NCBI GenBank assembly: GCA_037951105.1
Contig: JBAMJV010007927.1
Span: 1 to 64,000, forward strand
Length of the DNA stretch: 64,000 nucleotides
Reading direction: 5' to 3'
Origin: Echinarachnius parma
Taxonomy: Eukaryota > Echinodermata > Echinoidea > Clypeasteroida > Echinarachniidae
Part shown: one piece after another, positions 21,418 through 32,430 of the stretch
How the letters are laid out: each line of letters begins with the position of its first letter
How positions within the stretch are numbered: the first letter of the stretch is position 1
Notes under the pieces: generated by a model
The model's database searches: none
What the model was told of the DNA's origin: nothing
What the model saw: the letters and a program-made list of their open reading frames with translations, nothing else
Position numbers and translations under genes: made by a program

Positions 21418-21836
21418 ATATCTCAAACCGTAGATATTCCACCGCATCTTTTCATGATGTAAGGACATCATGTACACGCACCCAAACTAACTCCTGCTAC
21501 GTGGGACATCATTAACCACCTGCCCTCGGCATCAACAGCAACAGCTCCTCACCGAGGACGTCAATGCACAAGATCTGCTTGAACCGGTTCTGGATGCTTC
21601 GGCTGTCTACGTGCGACCATGCTGAACTTCTACGATGTGAGACGTTGAGAGCAACCTGCGACCTCGACCCAGCGACAACATCGGTGAAAATGGACAAATA
21701 TCTCAACCCGTAGATATTCCACTGCATCTTTACATGGTATAATGGCATCATGTACACGCACCAAACTAACCTCCTGCTACGTGGGACATCATTAAGCACA
21801 CGGGCATCAACAGCAGACCAGCTCCTCACCGAGGTA
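21418..21836 (+). repeat. Tandem duplication before the plus-strand LINE
   Basis: TATCTCAAACCGTAGATATT (21418 on) and its near copy at about 21699 start two units about 280 bp apart. Both continue through CATCATGTACACGCACC, CTCCTGCTACGTGGGACATC and AGCTCCTCACCGAGG. The second unit leads straight into the LINE endonuclease region, so these may be 5' repeats of that LINE. Confidence 0.65.
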
Positions 21837-21939
21837 AGAGAGGAGAGAACATTCACGAAATTCACGTCAACACATTCCTAACCGAACCAGTAATAGACCA
21901 TCGGACCATGAACTTGTACCTAAAGTACCTTATGTCTCT

Positions 21940-22720
21940 CAAATTGTAAATGCAGTGTGTTTGAATGTGTGTGGCTTACAAAGTAAGCTGAGCCTTGGAA
22001 TTATGGAAGAATATGTTAAAAGTTATGATGTGTTTGTTTGTCTGAAACTAAATGTAACTCTGTCGATGATAATTTGTTGTAGTAGGATTTAAACCATTTG
22101 TAATGCCAAGTAAGAATGTGAAGCATAGGTTTGGGGCAGCTCATGGATTATGTAGTTAATTAAGACTGCAATTGTTAGTTATTATGAAGTTATACATGAT
22201 ACTTGATCAGAATTTGTTTATTGTTCAAGTGTAGTGGTGAAGCCTATGGTGACCCATTATTTTAGGTGCAGTTTATCTTCCTTGTGAAGTTCAGTGTATT
22301 ATCATAGTGATATTTTGATAATATGCTGATGATTTGTTAAACTTTCAGGCCCTCCTTGATCTCCCTGTGATTCTGCTGGTGATTTTCATTCGAGAACGGG
22401 TAATTTGAGTGATTTTATTGTTTTGGATGAAGCAGTTGCTATGAATGTGGGGTTGAATTGGCTCAGGATGATTTGTTCAGTTCAAAATTGTTCTTGATGA
22501 TCTTGGTATATGACTGACCGGAGTAGTATGGATGGCATGTGAATAATAATGGTCGTAATTTGATTGAATTGTGTAAGGAGTCTTGATATTAAAAATTGTT
22601 AATGGTAGATTTGGAGATGATCGCGGGGTTGGTGATTATACTTGTCAAACTGCTAATGGGAAAAAGTGTCATTGATTATGTATTGGTATCCTCTGCTTTA
22701 ATGCCGAAAACTTATTGCAT
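21940..22720 (+). pseudogene. Degraded AP endonuclease of the plus-strand LINE
   Basis: Pieces in different frames match APE order: LNVCGLQSKLSLGIMEEYVK then SYDVFVCL, GDFHSRTGNLSDFIVLDE (the catalytic GDF-S block), and GRFGDDRGVGDYTCQTANGK near a VIDYVL-type block with the metal-binding Asp. At least three frame changes are needed to read them in line. Confidence 0.65.
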
Positions 22721-22734
22721 TTCAGGTTGATGTT

Positions 22735-24062
22735 TTGGACAAGTGTTTGTCTGATGCCCACTGTGCGGTATCTGTTAAATTGTTTATTGCTAGTGAAGTT
22801 AATGATAAAGGTCGGTGTAGGCCTAATGTAGTTGTACAGTCGGAGCACTTTATGATGAGTAATTCACAAAGTGATTACAGGTATTGCCCTCTTAAAACTC
22901 GTTGGAATAGTGACTTAAATTGGAGTACCAAAATGCTTTTTGTGAAAATAGTATTAACTGTTTGAGTGTGGATCCAGAATATGGTTGCTGGAAATGTATA
23001 CTCAAGAAATGACATTAGATAGCTTTATTGTGAAATTGAATAAGATATTAATTGACCCAGCTAAAAACGCTTGGTATGTGTAAAAAGGTGAAGAGATTGT
23101 CTAGACCTGCTAGACATTCTCAGAAAAAGCCATGGTTTAGTAAATTATGCGAGGTTCGAAGAAGAGAATATTTGAACGCTAAACGTAGGTTAAAAGGATA
23201 AGAACGGATGAGGCTCAAGCTGAATTGATGGATAGGGCCAAGGCTTATAAGAAGTTTATACGGAAGCGTTTTCTAGGGAGTATTATAATGATTTGCATAA
23301 GTCTTTAAGAAATTTGAAGTGTAATAAGCCAAAGGAGTATGGGACATTTTGAATAATGCAGTTAGCTCTGAAAAGTAAAACTGGTAATGTTTCTCTTGAG
23401 GAGTTTCAGAGGCATTTTGAGATGTTAAGTATGAGGCCAGAGGAGTTGGGCAGTGAGACTAGAGTAGAATTTGATCCTACTGTAATACGTCATTCTATTA
23501 CTGAGGATATAAATAAGAGATTTTTCTTTAGAGGGAATTCAGAAAGTGATCAACTATTGCGTAATAATAAGGCTAGTGGAATTGATAATGTGTTAAATGA
23601 GTATTTAAAGAATTCACCGACCAGCTTTGTGCTATTGCTTGTTTGTTTGTTTAATACTATTTTGTACTCTGGTGTGGTACCCACTATTTGGTGCCTGGGT
23701 ATGATTAAACCTTTGTATAAAAAGAAAGGCTCTCCAGATGACCCTGATAATTATAGAGGAATAACTTTACTTAGTTGTGTAGGTAAACTATTTACTGCCT
23801 GTATTAATGCAAGACTTACTGAATATTTGAATTGTGTTGGTTTAATGGGAGATGAACAGGCTGGATTCAGGAGTGGCTATAGTACTTTAGATCATATTTT
23901 TACATTGCATGGTTTGATTGATTTATACTTGCATCGTGGTAAGAGGATTTATTGTGCCTTCATAGATTATAAAAAGGCTTTTGATTTGGTTGATAGGGCC
24001 AGTTTATGGTCAAAGTTAATTGCTAGTGGTATTAATGGTAATGTTATACGTGTAGTGTATTT
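22735..24062 (+). pseudogene. LINE linker and RT N-terminal half
   Basis: Linker peptides such as KPWFSKLCEVRRREYLNAKR lie near 23120. From 23356 a long frame carries KASGIDNVLNEYLKNSP, YKKKGSPDDPDNYRGITLL (motif 2), GDEQAGFRSGYSTLDHIFTL and CAFIDYKKAFDLVDR (motif A, catalytic Asp). Homology stops at GNVIRVVY, about 24062, where the inserted LINE's 3' end begins. It resumes with MYESAKSC at 26516. Confidence 0.8.
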
Positions 24063-26510
24063 CATTTCAAAGACTTTATTTTCTGCAATCAAACAAATCG
24101 GTTACAACAAAATTGGATAATAATATAGAACATAAGGTATGCAAACAATATACAAAATATAGAACAAACCTACTTATACATGAGTAAGAGTAAGTTGTAC
24201 GTTGAGCCATTGCGTGTATAAAGAATGAGAGCAGAAGGTCGCCGTTATAAGCAAAAGCTTGAGCAGACGGTCAACCAAACTAAAATACAATAAGTTATGA
24301 AATATTGGCTAAGTAACACAAAGAGGGGGCCATGATACTCAAATGATATATATTTCAATTAAATATGAATATAGTTGGATTCAATATAAACAATTATAGA
24401 ATTAGCATATGAATCTCATCTTTATAAGGCTAATAATTATACGTTCATAACAGAGATAAGAGAGAAATTAAACAAAAACAAGTGTGCGAGTGGTGCGTGT
24501 GTGTGCAAGTGCAAGTGACCTTATGCGCCAAAATGTTGGATCATCTTCATTACTGTATAACTTCAGACCAAAATTTAATTTAGTTTCTAAAATTTTACAA
24601 AGAACGTTTTTATTGTTATCTTTATACATTATATTGTGAAATAATGTGTTTTTTTAGTGTAGCTTTAAATGAATAGATAGATGTACATTGTTTAATATGT
24701 CCAGGGAGTGCATTCCAAATGTCTGGACCATGATATCTTATGGACTTATGCGCTAACAGAGTTTTAGGATTGTGTAAGTGAAAATCAGTACAATTACGCG
24801 TTGGGTATGAGTGAACATGGGAATTAGGAATAAAAACGTCATGAAAAAGAGGAAGTGAATTTTGTGTGTATTTGAACATACAAATTGCTGTTTGATATAC
24901 ATGCAAATCACTCACTTTTAAAATATTTAATCTATAAAATATCGGATTTGTATGAGCTAAGTAATTAGAATGAGTACAAATCCTGAGTGCTCTTTTTTGC
25001 AAAAGAAAAATCATATTAATCTTGGTTATACTACAATTCCCCCAAACAACATTGCAGTATGTAAAATAAGGTAACACTAATGCATTATATAATGTAAAAA
25101 GTGTTTTCTCGGGTACAAGGTTCCTCATTTTACCAATAACACCAACTGCCCTTGAGATTGATGTTGTAATAGTATTTACATGATCATTCCAAGTAAGCTT
25201 TGAATCCAAAGTTATACCTAAGAATTTAGTCGATTTCCTTTCAACTATAGAAATATCATCAATAACAATATTTATAAGCTGATCAAAGTGTGTTTGGGAA
25301 GCACAAAAATGTATAAAACATGTTTTATCTAAATTAAGGGACAATTTGTTGCATTTAAACCATGTTGAGACTTTACCTAATTCATTATTGAGACTATGAA
25401 TAAGAGTATTCAAACATTTATGAGAATAAAATATATTAGTGTCATCTGCGAAAAGTACATAAGTCAAAAGTGGTGATGATTTTACTATGTCATTAATATA
25501 AATAAGAAAAAGAAGGGGGCCTAAAATTGATCCTTGTGGAACACCACACAATACATTTAAGTTAGGGGAATTTACCGACTGAAATGAAACGAATTGCTTT
25601 CGATTTTCTAAATAATTCTTAAACCATGTTAAGGCTGTGCCTCGTATACCATAATGAGTAAGTTTTTGTAACAAAATGTCATGATTCATGGTATCAAACG
25701 CTTTTGACAAATCCATAAATACCCCAATTATATATTCCTTATTATTAAGTGTTTGAATTATTTTATCACAAGATTGTATCAAAGCATAATCAGTAGAAAA
25801 CCCTTTTCGAAATCCAAACTGATTACAAATAAGAGTATTATTTTCTTGTAAAAAAGAATAAAGTCGTTTATAAACAATTTTTTCTAAAATCTTGGAAATG
25901 GCCGGCAATAGCGAGATAGGGCGATAATTTTTTATTTGTGTTGAATCGTCTTTTTTATAAATAGGAATCACTTTGGCTATCTTTAGAGAGTCCGGGAAAA
26001 TGCCTGTAGAAAGTGATAAATTACAAATATGAACTAGGGGTGAGACCAAACAATGAATAATCTTTTTTAATAAAAACACACTTATTCCATCATAACCACA
26101 GGATCTACTCATCTTAAAAGATCGAACTATATCTAATATTTCATTTTCATTAACTGGAATAAAAAATAATGAATTTTCATTGCCATCAAATAAATAATCC
26201 TTAAAGTTATCATTTGTGTGTATTGTTGAGGCTAAACGTGGACCAATATTAGTAAAGAAATTATTGAAAGCAGTAGCAATTGAATGTGAGTCTGTGATTT
26301 CATTACCATTTTCAACTATTACATCAGAGCATACTTTCTTTTTACTTTTTAAGAGATCATTAATAGTTTGCCATAATACCTTTACATTCCCTTGATTAGA
26401 TTCGATTTTATTTGAATAATACCGTTTACGTGATACACGAATTAAAGTCGTTAATCTATTTCTATAATGCTTATATCTATCTTTATTCTGAGTAGTTGGT
26501 TTACGCAATG
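24063..26510 (-). mobile_element. 5'-truncated L2/CR1-like LINE inserted in the plus-strand LINE
   Basis: The host LINE protein is continuous across this interval if it is removed. The inserted element lacks the endonuclease and has only RT plus about 550 bases of 3' UTR, ending on its own strand in AAAGTCTTTGAAATGAAA. That is the classic shape of an incomplete target-primed insertion. No clear target duplication was seen. Its ORF is intact, so it is far younger than the element it hit. Confidence 0.85.
24622..26508 (-). CDS. LINE reverse transcriptase, 628 codons, open
   Basis: Motifs: YRPISLLPAISKILEKIVYK, NQFGFRKGFSTDYAL, GVFMDLSKAFDTMNHDIL (motif A), GVPQGSILGPLLFLIYINDI (motif B), YVLFADDTNIFYS (motif C, FADD), KFLGITLDSKLTWNDH. 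The C-terminal connection region ends FKATLKKHIISQYNV. Clade style is L2/CR1. It begins inside the linker upstream of RT because the insertion is 5' truncated, so the ATG at 26508 is not a native start. No stop or frameshift occurs in the RT, which indicates a recent insertion. It lacks EN and promoter and is not expected to move by itself. Confidence 0.88.
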   Translation of the reverse strand: MRKPTTQNKDRYKHYRNRLTTLIRVSRKRYYSNKIESNQGNVKVLWQTINDLLKSKKKVCSDVIVENGNEITDSHSIATAFNNFFTNIGPRLASTIHTNDNFKDYLFDGNENSLFFIPVNENEILDIVRSFKMSRSCGYDGISVFLLKKIIHCLVSPLVHICNLSLSTGIFPDSLKIAKVIPIYKKDDSTQIKNYRPISLLPAISKILEKIVYKRLYSFLQENNTLICNQFGFRKGFSTDYALIQSCDKIIQTLNNKEYIIGVFMDLSKAFDTMNHDILLQKLTHYGIRGTALTWFKNYLENRKQFVSFQSVNSPNLNVLCGVPQGSILGPLLFLIYINDIVKSSPLLTYVLFADDTNIFYSHKCLNTLIHSLNNELGKVSTWFKCNKLSLNLDKTCFIHFCASQTHFDQLINIVIDDISIVERKSTKFLGITLDSKLTWNDHVNTITTSISRAVGVIGKMRNLVPEKTLFTLYNALVLPYFTYCNVVWGNCSITKINMIFLLQKRALRICTHSNYLAHTNPIFYRLNILKVSDLHVYQTAICMFKYTQNSLPLFHDVFIPNSHVHSYPTRNCTDFHLHNPKTLLAHKSIRYHGPDIWNALPGHIKQCTSIYSFKATLKKHIISQYNV

Positions 26511-27940
26511 ATAATATGTATGAAAGTGCTAAGTCATGTGTTAAGGTAGGACATAACCTGTCAGATTTCTTTCTGTGTAATATAGGTGTCCGACAAGGAG
26601 AAAATTTGTCTCCTCTTTTGTTTGCGATATATCTTAATGACTTTGAATATTTTATAAGTAGGCATTATAAGGGTCTGAATATGTGTTCTACTGAGATAAG
26701 GGAAAACCTTAGTGATGACGATGTAGAGGTATTTTTAAGGTTGTATGCTTTACTTTATGCCGATGATACTATTGTGATGGCCGAGTCAGCTGTATAGTTA
26801 CAAGCTGCGTTATGTGCAGTTCATCAGTATTGTGAACTTTGGAAATTAACTGTCAATGTTACTAAGACAAAAATTATATGATTTTTTCTCGCGGAAAAGT
26901 TCGTAAATTTCCTGCCTTTATGTTTGGTGAGAGCGAAGTGGAAGTAGTTCCTGATTATGTTTTATCTTGGGACAACCTTTAGTTTTAATGGTTTATTTAA
27001 TAAAGCTATAGTTAAACAGGTGAATCAGGCAAGGAGAGCATTATATTGTTTAATTGGTAAGGCAAGGAAATTGTGTTTGCCTTTGGATATTCAATGTGAG
27101 TTATTTGATCAGCTTGTAGTACCAATTTTATTATATGGTTGCGAGGTTTGGGGGTTTCAGAAACTTGATTGTATTGAAATGTTTCATAAGAAATTTCTTA
27201 AAAGTTTGCTTAGAGTTAATCGTGGTACTGCTAATTGTATGGTTTATGGAGAACTTGGTAGGTCTGATTTGAGAAGTACTGTAGAGTCGCGTATGGTTAG
27301 CTACTGGGCTAGAATTGTCCAGGGGAAAAAGTCAAAGTTATCTTACATTGTTTGTAAGTTGCTGCGTAAGTTGTATGATAAGGGTGATTTTGAGTCGAGG
27401 TGGATTAAACATATAAAACATATTTTGGATAGGTGTGGAATGTCAAACATCTGGACTGTTGATGTTCCATTGAATATTGATTGGGTGAAATTGTCTTTGA
27501 ATTTGAGGTTAGCTGATATGTATAAACAAAATTGGAATGATGAGGTTAATAGGAATCGTTTGTGTATAAATTATAGGATCTTTAAGTTTAAAAGTGTGGT
27601 TGGTTTTGAAAAATATTTAGTGCAGTTGGATGTTAAAGATAGGACAACTTTGTCTAGATTTCGGTGTGGAAACCATAAACTCCCAATAGCAAATGGTCGC
27701 TACTTGCCTGAGCAAGAGTTGCAGATTTGCAGCTTGTGTTCCTTACAAGATCAGGGGGATGAATTTCATTATGTCTTAGTGTGCCCTGCATTTCAGAATG
27801 ATCGGAAGCAGCTAGTTAAAGGTCATTATTTTAAGAGGCCAAATGTGTATAAGATGTACCAGTTATTTAATGTTAGAAATATTAAACAGTTAAAAAATTT
27901 ATCAAGGTTTTGTAGTATTATTATGGCTAAGTTTTCTTAG
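26511..27940 (+). pseudogene. RT C-terminal half of the interrupted plus-strand LINE
   Basis: MYESAKSCVKVG, then CNIGVRQGENLSPLLFAIYL (motif B) and YALLYADDTIVMAES (motif C, YADD) in the frame to 26797. A TAG and a frame change follow (26795-26957), then 327 codons starting near YLGTTFSFNGLF. They continue through YGCEVWGFQKLD, RFRCGNHKLPIANGRYLP and CSLCSLQDQGDEFHYVL, a terminal Cys/His cluster. The last codons end at a TAG at 27940. Confidence 0.82.
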
Positions 27941-28115
27941 TGTGTGCTAGTTAAAAGTTGTTGCCAAAGATTTTGTTTGTTTTTTATCATGTTTATATTT
28001 GATATATGTATATATACACTTGTTGTATTTCTCCCATGCCCCCGTGAGGGGCCGTTATTGAGAATAAAATTCATTGTCATTGTCATTGTCATTCATTGTC
28101 ATTCATTGTCATTCA

Positions 28116-28446
28116 TGGAGTGGGGATTCCCCACTGACCTCTAGGTCAGTGGGATTCCCCGGCGCGCGCGGAGAGGGACGTGAACGTTCCGACACACACG
28201 CGTACTATGCGTACACACACAAAAAACACACATTGACGGAGTGATTTTGACAGATATCCCTTGTTTTAATTTGTCCTGGACAAATTATCCCTGCCGGCCG
28301 GCCACGTCCCAGGCCCACCACCGGCAATTTTGATTTTTGTCAATGAAGTTCCAACATCTAACGACCAGTCTAACAACAATCATCGGTACGCCTCGGCAGC
28401 TCCTATGTCCAGGGGTGGATACTAGTACGATCCATGGTAGAACATC
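28116..28446. other. Spacer after the LINE tail
   Basis: Contains the short inverted pair GGGGATTCCCCACTGACCT / AGGTCAGTGGGATTCCCC (about 28125-28160) and GC-rich sequence; no gene seen. Confidence 0.4.
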
Positions 28447-28791
28447 ATGGACATGGCGACCGAGACTGACAGTCACAAGGACCTTCGTCACTTTGTCCTT
28501 GGCATTGCGTCAATCTGCATTGTATTGTTAGTGATAGTGTGTGCAGTTAAAGCAGTTATTTGGGTAGTCAGGTTTACTTTATCATGTATACATGGTATAT
28601 GGACGTTTTGCAGCAAAGCAATTTTCCTGTTCACCGATCGACTGTTCCCTGGGCCCAGCCAGGGCAATGCATTTGCAACTTCCAAGCCCAAGGACCAGGG
28701 GCAAACTGCTGCTGAATTTGATAACTGGCGGAAGGCGACGCAGTGGCGTGAGTACAATTTCAAAAAATTTGTACAATTTTTAAAGTCTTAA
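28447..28791 (+). CDS. Small membrane-protein-like ORF, unidentified
   Basis: 114 codons, MDMATETDSHKDLRHFVLGI to KKFVQFLKS, with TAA stop. Residues about 15-40 form a strong hydrophobic helix (FVLGIASICIVLLVIVCAVK and on), and about 47-66 a second weaker one. The C-terminal half is polar and charged (AAEFDNWRKATQWREYNFKK). It starts 330 bp after the LINE tail and ends before a foldback element. The even composition and membrane pattern are protein-like, but I recognise no family, and it could be an ORF by chance. Confidence 0.28.
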   Translation: MDMATETDSHKDLRHFVLGIASICIVLLVIVCAVKAVIWVVRFTLSCIHGIWTFCSKAIFLFTDRLFPGPSQGNAFATSKPKDQGQTAAEFDNWRKATQWREYNFKKFVQFLKS

Positions 28792-28904
28792 ACTGACGGA
28801 AATGTTTTAGGGTGCCGATGTGGGGGTCACTCAATCATACTTGGCCTGGTAGTTTAATCCTCCAAAACACTCCATAGGAGTTTTAACTGGAGGTGGGTCC
28901 GAGA

Positions 28905-29935
28905 GAGTGGTTAGCCCCAGGCTAAGGACAGAAGGGTCCTTAGTAAGCCTGAGTCATGTCGGAATTTGTTTGTTCCGGAATCCGCCGGTGTTGTGCCGGT
29001 CGGAATCCGGTATTCCGATAAAAAAAAAACCTGCCAATGAATGATACGGAACGAACACGCACTAGAAGGTCTGCCATAGCTTCGGCAGCGCAGGCAAGCC
29101 CCGCGCTGCGAGACAGGCCAACTCAACTGCCTTGACCTTGCATTTTTCAAGTTGCACTCTTAAAAAGTGCCGAAAAGGAACGAAAATGTAAGATTATTAC
29201 GATTAAGATCGCACCTATTCTAGACTCTTATTTTACTTATACGAGAACAATTACCTGCAAAAACAGCAACAACAAAAAATGCGCTGATTATCTCGGAACA
29301 TTTTCTAACTCCTCGAACCTGCATGTGTACTGAAGCTTGCATCATATCAGTACAACGACACGAATAAGTCAACACTAACACTTCACTTGTATACTTTGCG
29401 TGCAGCTTATCGGGTCTTTTTTCTTACGCGAGATATCCATCCGCCGGGAATTGGGGAATTCCCCAATTCCCGGCGGATGGATATCTCGCGTAAGAAATGA
29501 GACCCATAACCTGCACGCAAAGTATACGAGTGATATGGCAGGCTGTACCGATAGAGGGCGGACTGGATGTCAACGTTTGAGAATCGTTTAATCCATGTGC
29601 ACTGTGCAGTATCGCAGCTCTGAGTGATAGCAGCTAGCTAGCAGCGGGGCCGGGGCGCGCCGGGGTAGCTAGTCTACGACGTCGATCGTATGCCGTACTC
29701 GCTGCACCGCGCGCTAGATCGGCTGTCATAATAAACGCAGCGGATTTCTTGTCGTTGTAAGTTGCATTCGACATCGTCTTTCTTGTACTTTTTTGTCATT
29801 TGTTTTCTTCTGATCGGAATACCGGAATGGAGAAAACCGAACCGGAACACACACACACCGGACGGATTCCGGTATTCCGTCCGTTCCGACCCAGGCCTAG
29901 TCCTTGGGCTTAGCAAGCGCCAAGCGCATTCTGGA
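28905..29935. mobile_element. Foldback element with central palindrome, about 1 kb
   Basis: The left end (about 28960-29020, TCGGAATCCGGTATTCCGAT) and right end (about 29805-29905) are imperfect inverted repeats with CCTGAGT/CCTGGGT and CGGAAT words in matching order. Inside lies the large palindrome 29384-29533. No transposase frame. Confidence 0.6.
29384..29533. repeat. Spacerless palindrome, 78-bp perfect core
   Basis: The centre is GGGGAATTCCCC between 29458 and 29459. The arms are identical for 39 bases each (29420-29497), including GAGATATCCATCCGCCGGGA. They continue with a few mismatches to about 75 bases each (TATACTTTGCGTGCAG on both sides). It can extrude a cruciform with no loop. 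Confidence 0.9.
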
Positions 29936-29971
29936 ATGTATGAAGTGAGGGCTGGTTTACTGTTAACCTAA

Positions 29972-30755
29972 CCAGGCGCCGTCCGTAGGACGGCGCCTGG
30001 CATTCTGAGCTGTGCATACCGTGATGGAAACACTTTACGGCAAACACACTTGTACAAAACCATAAAATATCATACTTTAAATAACATATCTCGGTTCATA
30101 CTTACGAATTATGTTATGCACGGACATCAATGCTCCAACTGGTAAAACGTCTGATGCTCCATTCGTTTGATTTATCCTGAAATTTACTATAAAACTGGCA
30201 AGATTACAGAAGTGACGAAAATGGTATCCGAATTTGTTCGCTGCATGCAATATCAGGTGATCGAAAACTTGTCGGCAATGCGCGAGGTCGCAGGTCAAAC
30301 TTTGGCGTACGAGCCTGGATGTGCGCGCGTTCTGTACAGCGATTGATCTATATATTTTTGCGTGCGCGATACACTCCTATCGATCCTGTACACGGTATGT
30401 GACATGTCAGTCCCTGGCTTATTGTCAACCGATCGCCACTTACGCGCGGATCACCTCCTATCCCGCGCATGCGCTATGCATTGCCGACGAGTTTTCGGTC
30501 ACCTGACATTGCATGCAGCGAACAAAGACGAAGGAAATAACAGTCATCATCATCATCATCATCAATTTGAGGTAAGTTATCATTCTTTTGCAACAAATTA
30601 AATATCAAGCAAGGTAGGTTGAATGTTTAATTAATGTCTAGAACTAAAAAAAAAATAATAATAATAGATGGAAAGTTCTTGAAACCACCCGTCGGCAAAT
30701 TTCCTACAAATTTTTTAACGTTTCGTCTTCACAGCGCCGTCCTACGGACGGCGCT
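29972..30755. mobile_element. Element with palindromic ends, about 784 bp
   Basis: The left end CCAGGCGCCGTCC-GTA-GGACGGCGCCTGG (29972-30000) and right end AGCGCCGTCC-TAC-GGACGGCGCT (30733-30755) are each a hairpin. Their 21-base cores are exact reverse complements of each other. An inner inverted repeat of 46 bases (30236-30281 and 30478-30523, three mismatches) includes GTTCGCTGCATGCAAT. No ORF. Confidence 0.7.
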
Positions 30756-30763
30756 GATCACAG

Positions 30764-31093
30764 TTAGTTTACTGTAGATTGAAGTAGCTTATTCCATTCA
30801 GTGGTTGTACGGACGAAAAATGAATTTGCGAACGCCTCAGAGTTTGTGTGTTGCTGTTGATACTGTAGAGAATGGCCCCTTCGGTTTCTGTCTATTTTGG
30901 GTTGAATGAAGTCCTCATGTTTGATGTCCAGGTTTCCGTTCAGCATCTTTTGAAAGCAGGTTAGGCGATGACATTTCCTTCTGTCTTGAAGCGCAGTCCA
31001 CTTAAGCTCTTTAAGAATGGCAGTGATGCTTGTATTTTCCCCGTATGTGTTGGACACAAATCTTGCTGCCCTATTTTGCACCTTATAGCGGCA
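30764..31093 (-). pseudogene. CR1/Jockey-like RT C-terminal fragment
   Basis: Reads RYKVQNRAARFVSNTYGENT, then ELKWTALQDRRKCHRLTCFQ, and ends FVRTTTEWNKLLQSTVN. This is the C-terminal region after the RT domain in CR1/Jockey-type LINEs. Upstream codons to 31228 do not match and are noise. RT itself is absent. Confidence 0.75.
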
Positions 31094-31267
31094 CGTTTTT
31101 CCCCAGAGTGTATCATTTGCATGCACAAACGTCCCCCTCGCTGTAGTGTTATTTGTACTCTCCACACCACCAGCCTCTGCCCTCTGGACCCCCATTTTGT
31201 CCCCACATGTGGGTGCCACTTGACTCAACCCATTCAGGGCTTAGAGCCATCAAGACAGCGCAGAATA

Positions 31268-31848
31268 TACCGTAAAACTCCGTGTATAAGACGCACTTTT
31301 TTCCTTAGGGTATGACAAGAAATTACAGTCAGTTGTAGCATTCAGCTAAATATACCTTTTTCTCACACAAAAAATATTGGTTACAAATCTATGTAAAAAT
31401 TGCAAGTTTATTGAGCAGTAATATGCTAATGAATATTCATACATTCGTGAGCAGCAGTACTAATTAAATATGCAATTTTCTAACCAGTGGTTATACATTT
31501 TGCTTACAATTAAAATTAGTTAGTAGTACATTTAGAAAATTGCATTATATTTAGTGAGTATTGGTGCTCATGAATATTCATGAATATGAATATGAATATT
31601 TATGAGCACCAGTGTTACTGCTAAATAAATGTGCAATTTGTGTACTAACCACTATTTTTATGTGAGAAAATGATAGATGAATGCTACATTCAACATTAAG
31701 CTTTTGTCATGCCCTAGACCAGTGGTATAAGCATTCCAACAGCACTTCCGGGTTTAAACAAAAAAATACAGGGTGTCCCCCCCAAAAAAGTGAAAGTTGG
31801 GGGTGCGTTTTATACACGAGTGCGTCTTATACACGGAGTTTTACGGTA
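31268..31848. mobile_element. TA-flanked element with ACCGTAAAACTCC ends, copy 1
   Basis: Perfect 29-bp terminal inverted repeats start TACCGTAAAACTCCGTG (31268) and end CACGGAGTTTTACGGTA (31848). The interior is AT-rich with ATGAATATTCATGA palindromes, CATGCCCTAGACCA and ACAGGGTGTCCC. Copy 2 is 35753-36805; a third, without its left end, finishes at 50055; a fourth interior piece lies at about 37890-38220. Confidence 0.85.
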
Positions 31849-31979
31849 ACTTGTTTTGTAATCAGATAGATAGATAGACTTTGTATTCCTATTTACATCT
31901 TGATAGTTCCTTGTGGCAAAAATTAAAAAAGCTTATTGGGGCTCTGCCCGCTAGACCCCCTGATTGGGTGTCATTCAGT

Positions 31980-32018
31980 TGAAAACTATTTTCTGCCACA
32001 CACACACACCCACCCCCC
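31980..32018 (+). repeat. CA/C-rich simple repeat
   Basis: CACACACACAC followed by CCACCCCCCCA. No gene seen between 31849 and 32170. Confidence 0.6.
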
Positions 32019-32430
32019 CAACTCAGTTGGACGCCCGGAGCATTTGTGACCTATAGGCATTAGTTAGTTGCCTGCAAGTTAGGCCCACCGTTGACATACT
32101 GATATTTTGTTTGTGTATATTGTTTGAATGTCTTTTTAATCAATGTGGAGGAATGAGCTGCATACAAGTAGAGTCCAACCTGTCTTAGTGGCCACCTGTC
32201 TATCAGTGTTGTATGACTCGAGGCCGGTCTTGGTCTCGAGTCCGGACTCGAGGCCGGCATTGCCGGCCTCGGCCTCGGACTCGGACTCGGGGACCCCGGA
32301 CTCGGCCTCGGACTCGAAGGTCGTGGACTCGAGACCGGCCAATTTCCGTATATTTTGTATATTTGTATATTGGCTATTCTGTGCTATAATTCTGCAAGAA
32401 ACAAGCCAAATATTCTATCCAATCCACCAA

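Larger units (their letters stand above)
21920..28115 (+). mobile_element. Plus-strand LINE, interrupted by another LINE
   Basis: Degraded endonuclease (about 21940-22720), linker and RT N-part (22735-24062), RT C-part (26511-27940) and a 3' tail of ATTGTC/ATTCATTGTC repeats (28074-28115). It belongs to the broad CR1/Jockey-type group with APE and RT and a C-terminal cysteine/histidine region, and no RNase H. The element is dead: the EN part has several frameshifts. The 24063-26510 interval is a foreign LINE in the opposite orientation. Confidence 0.8.
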
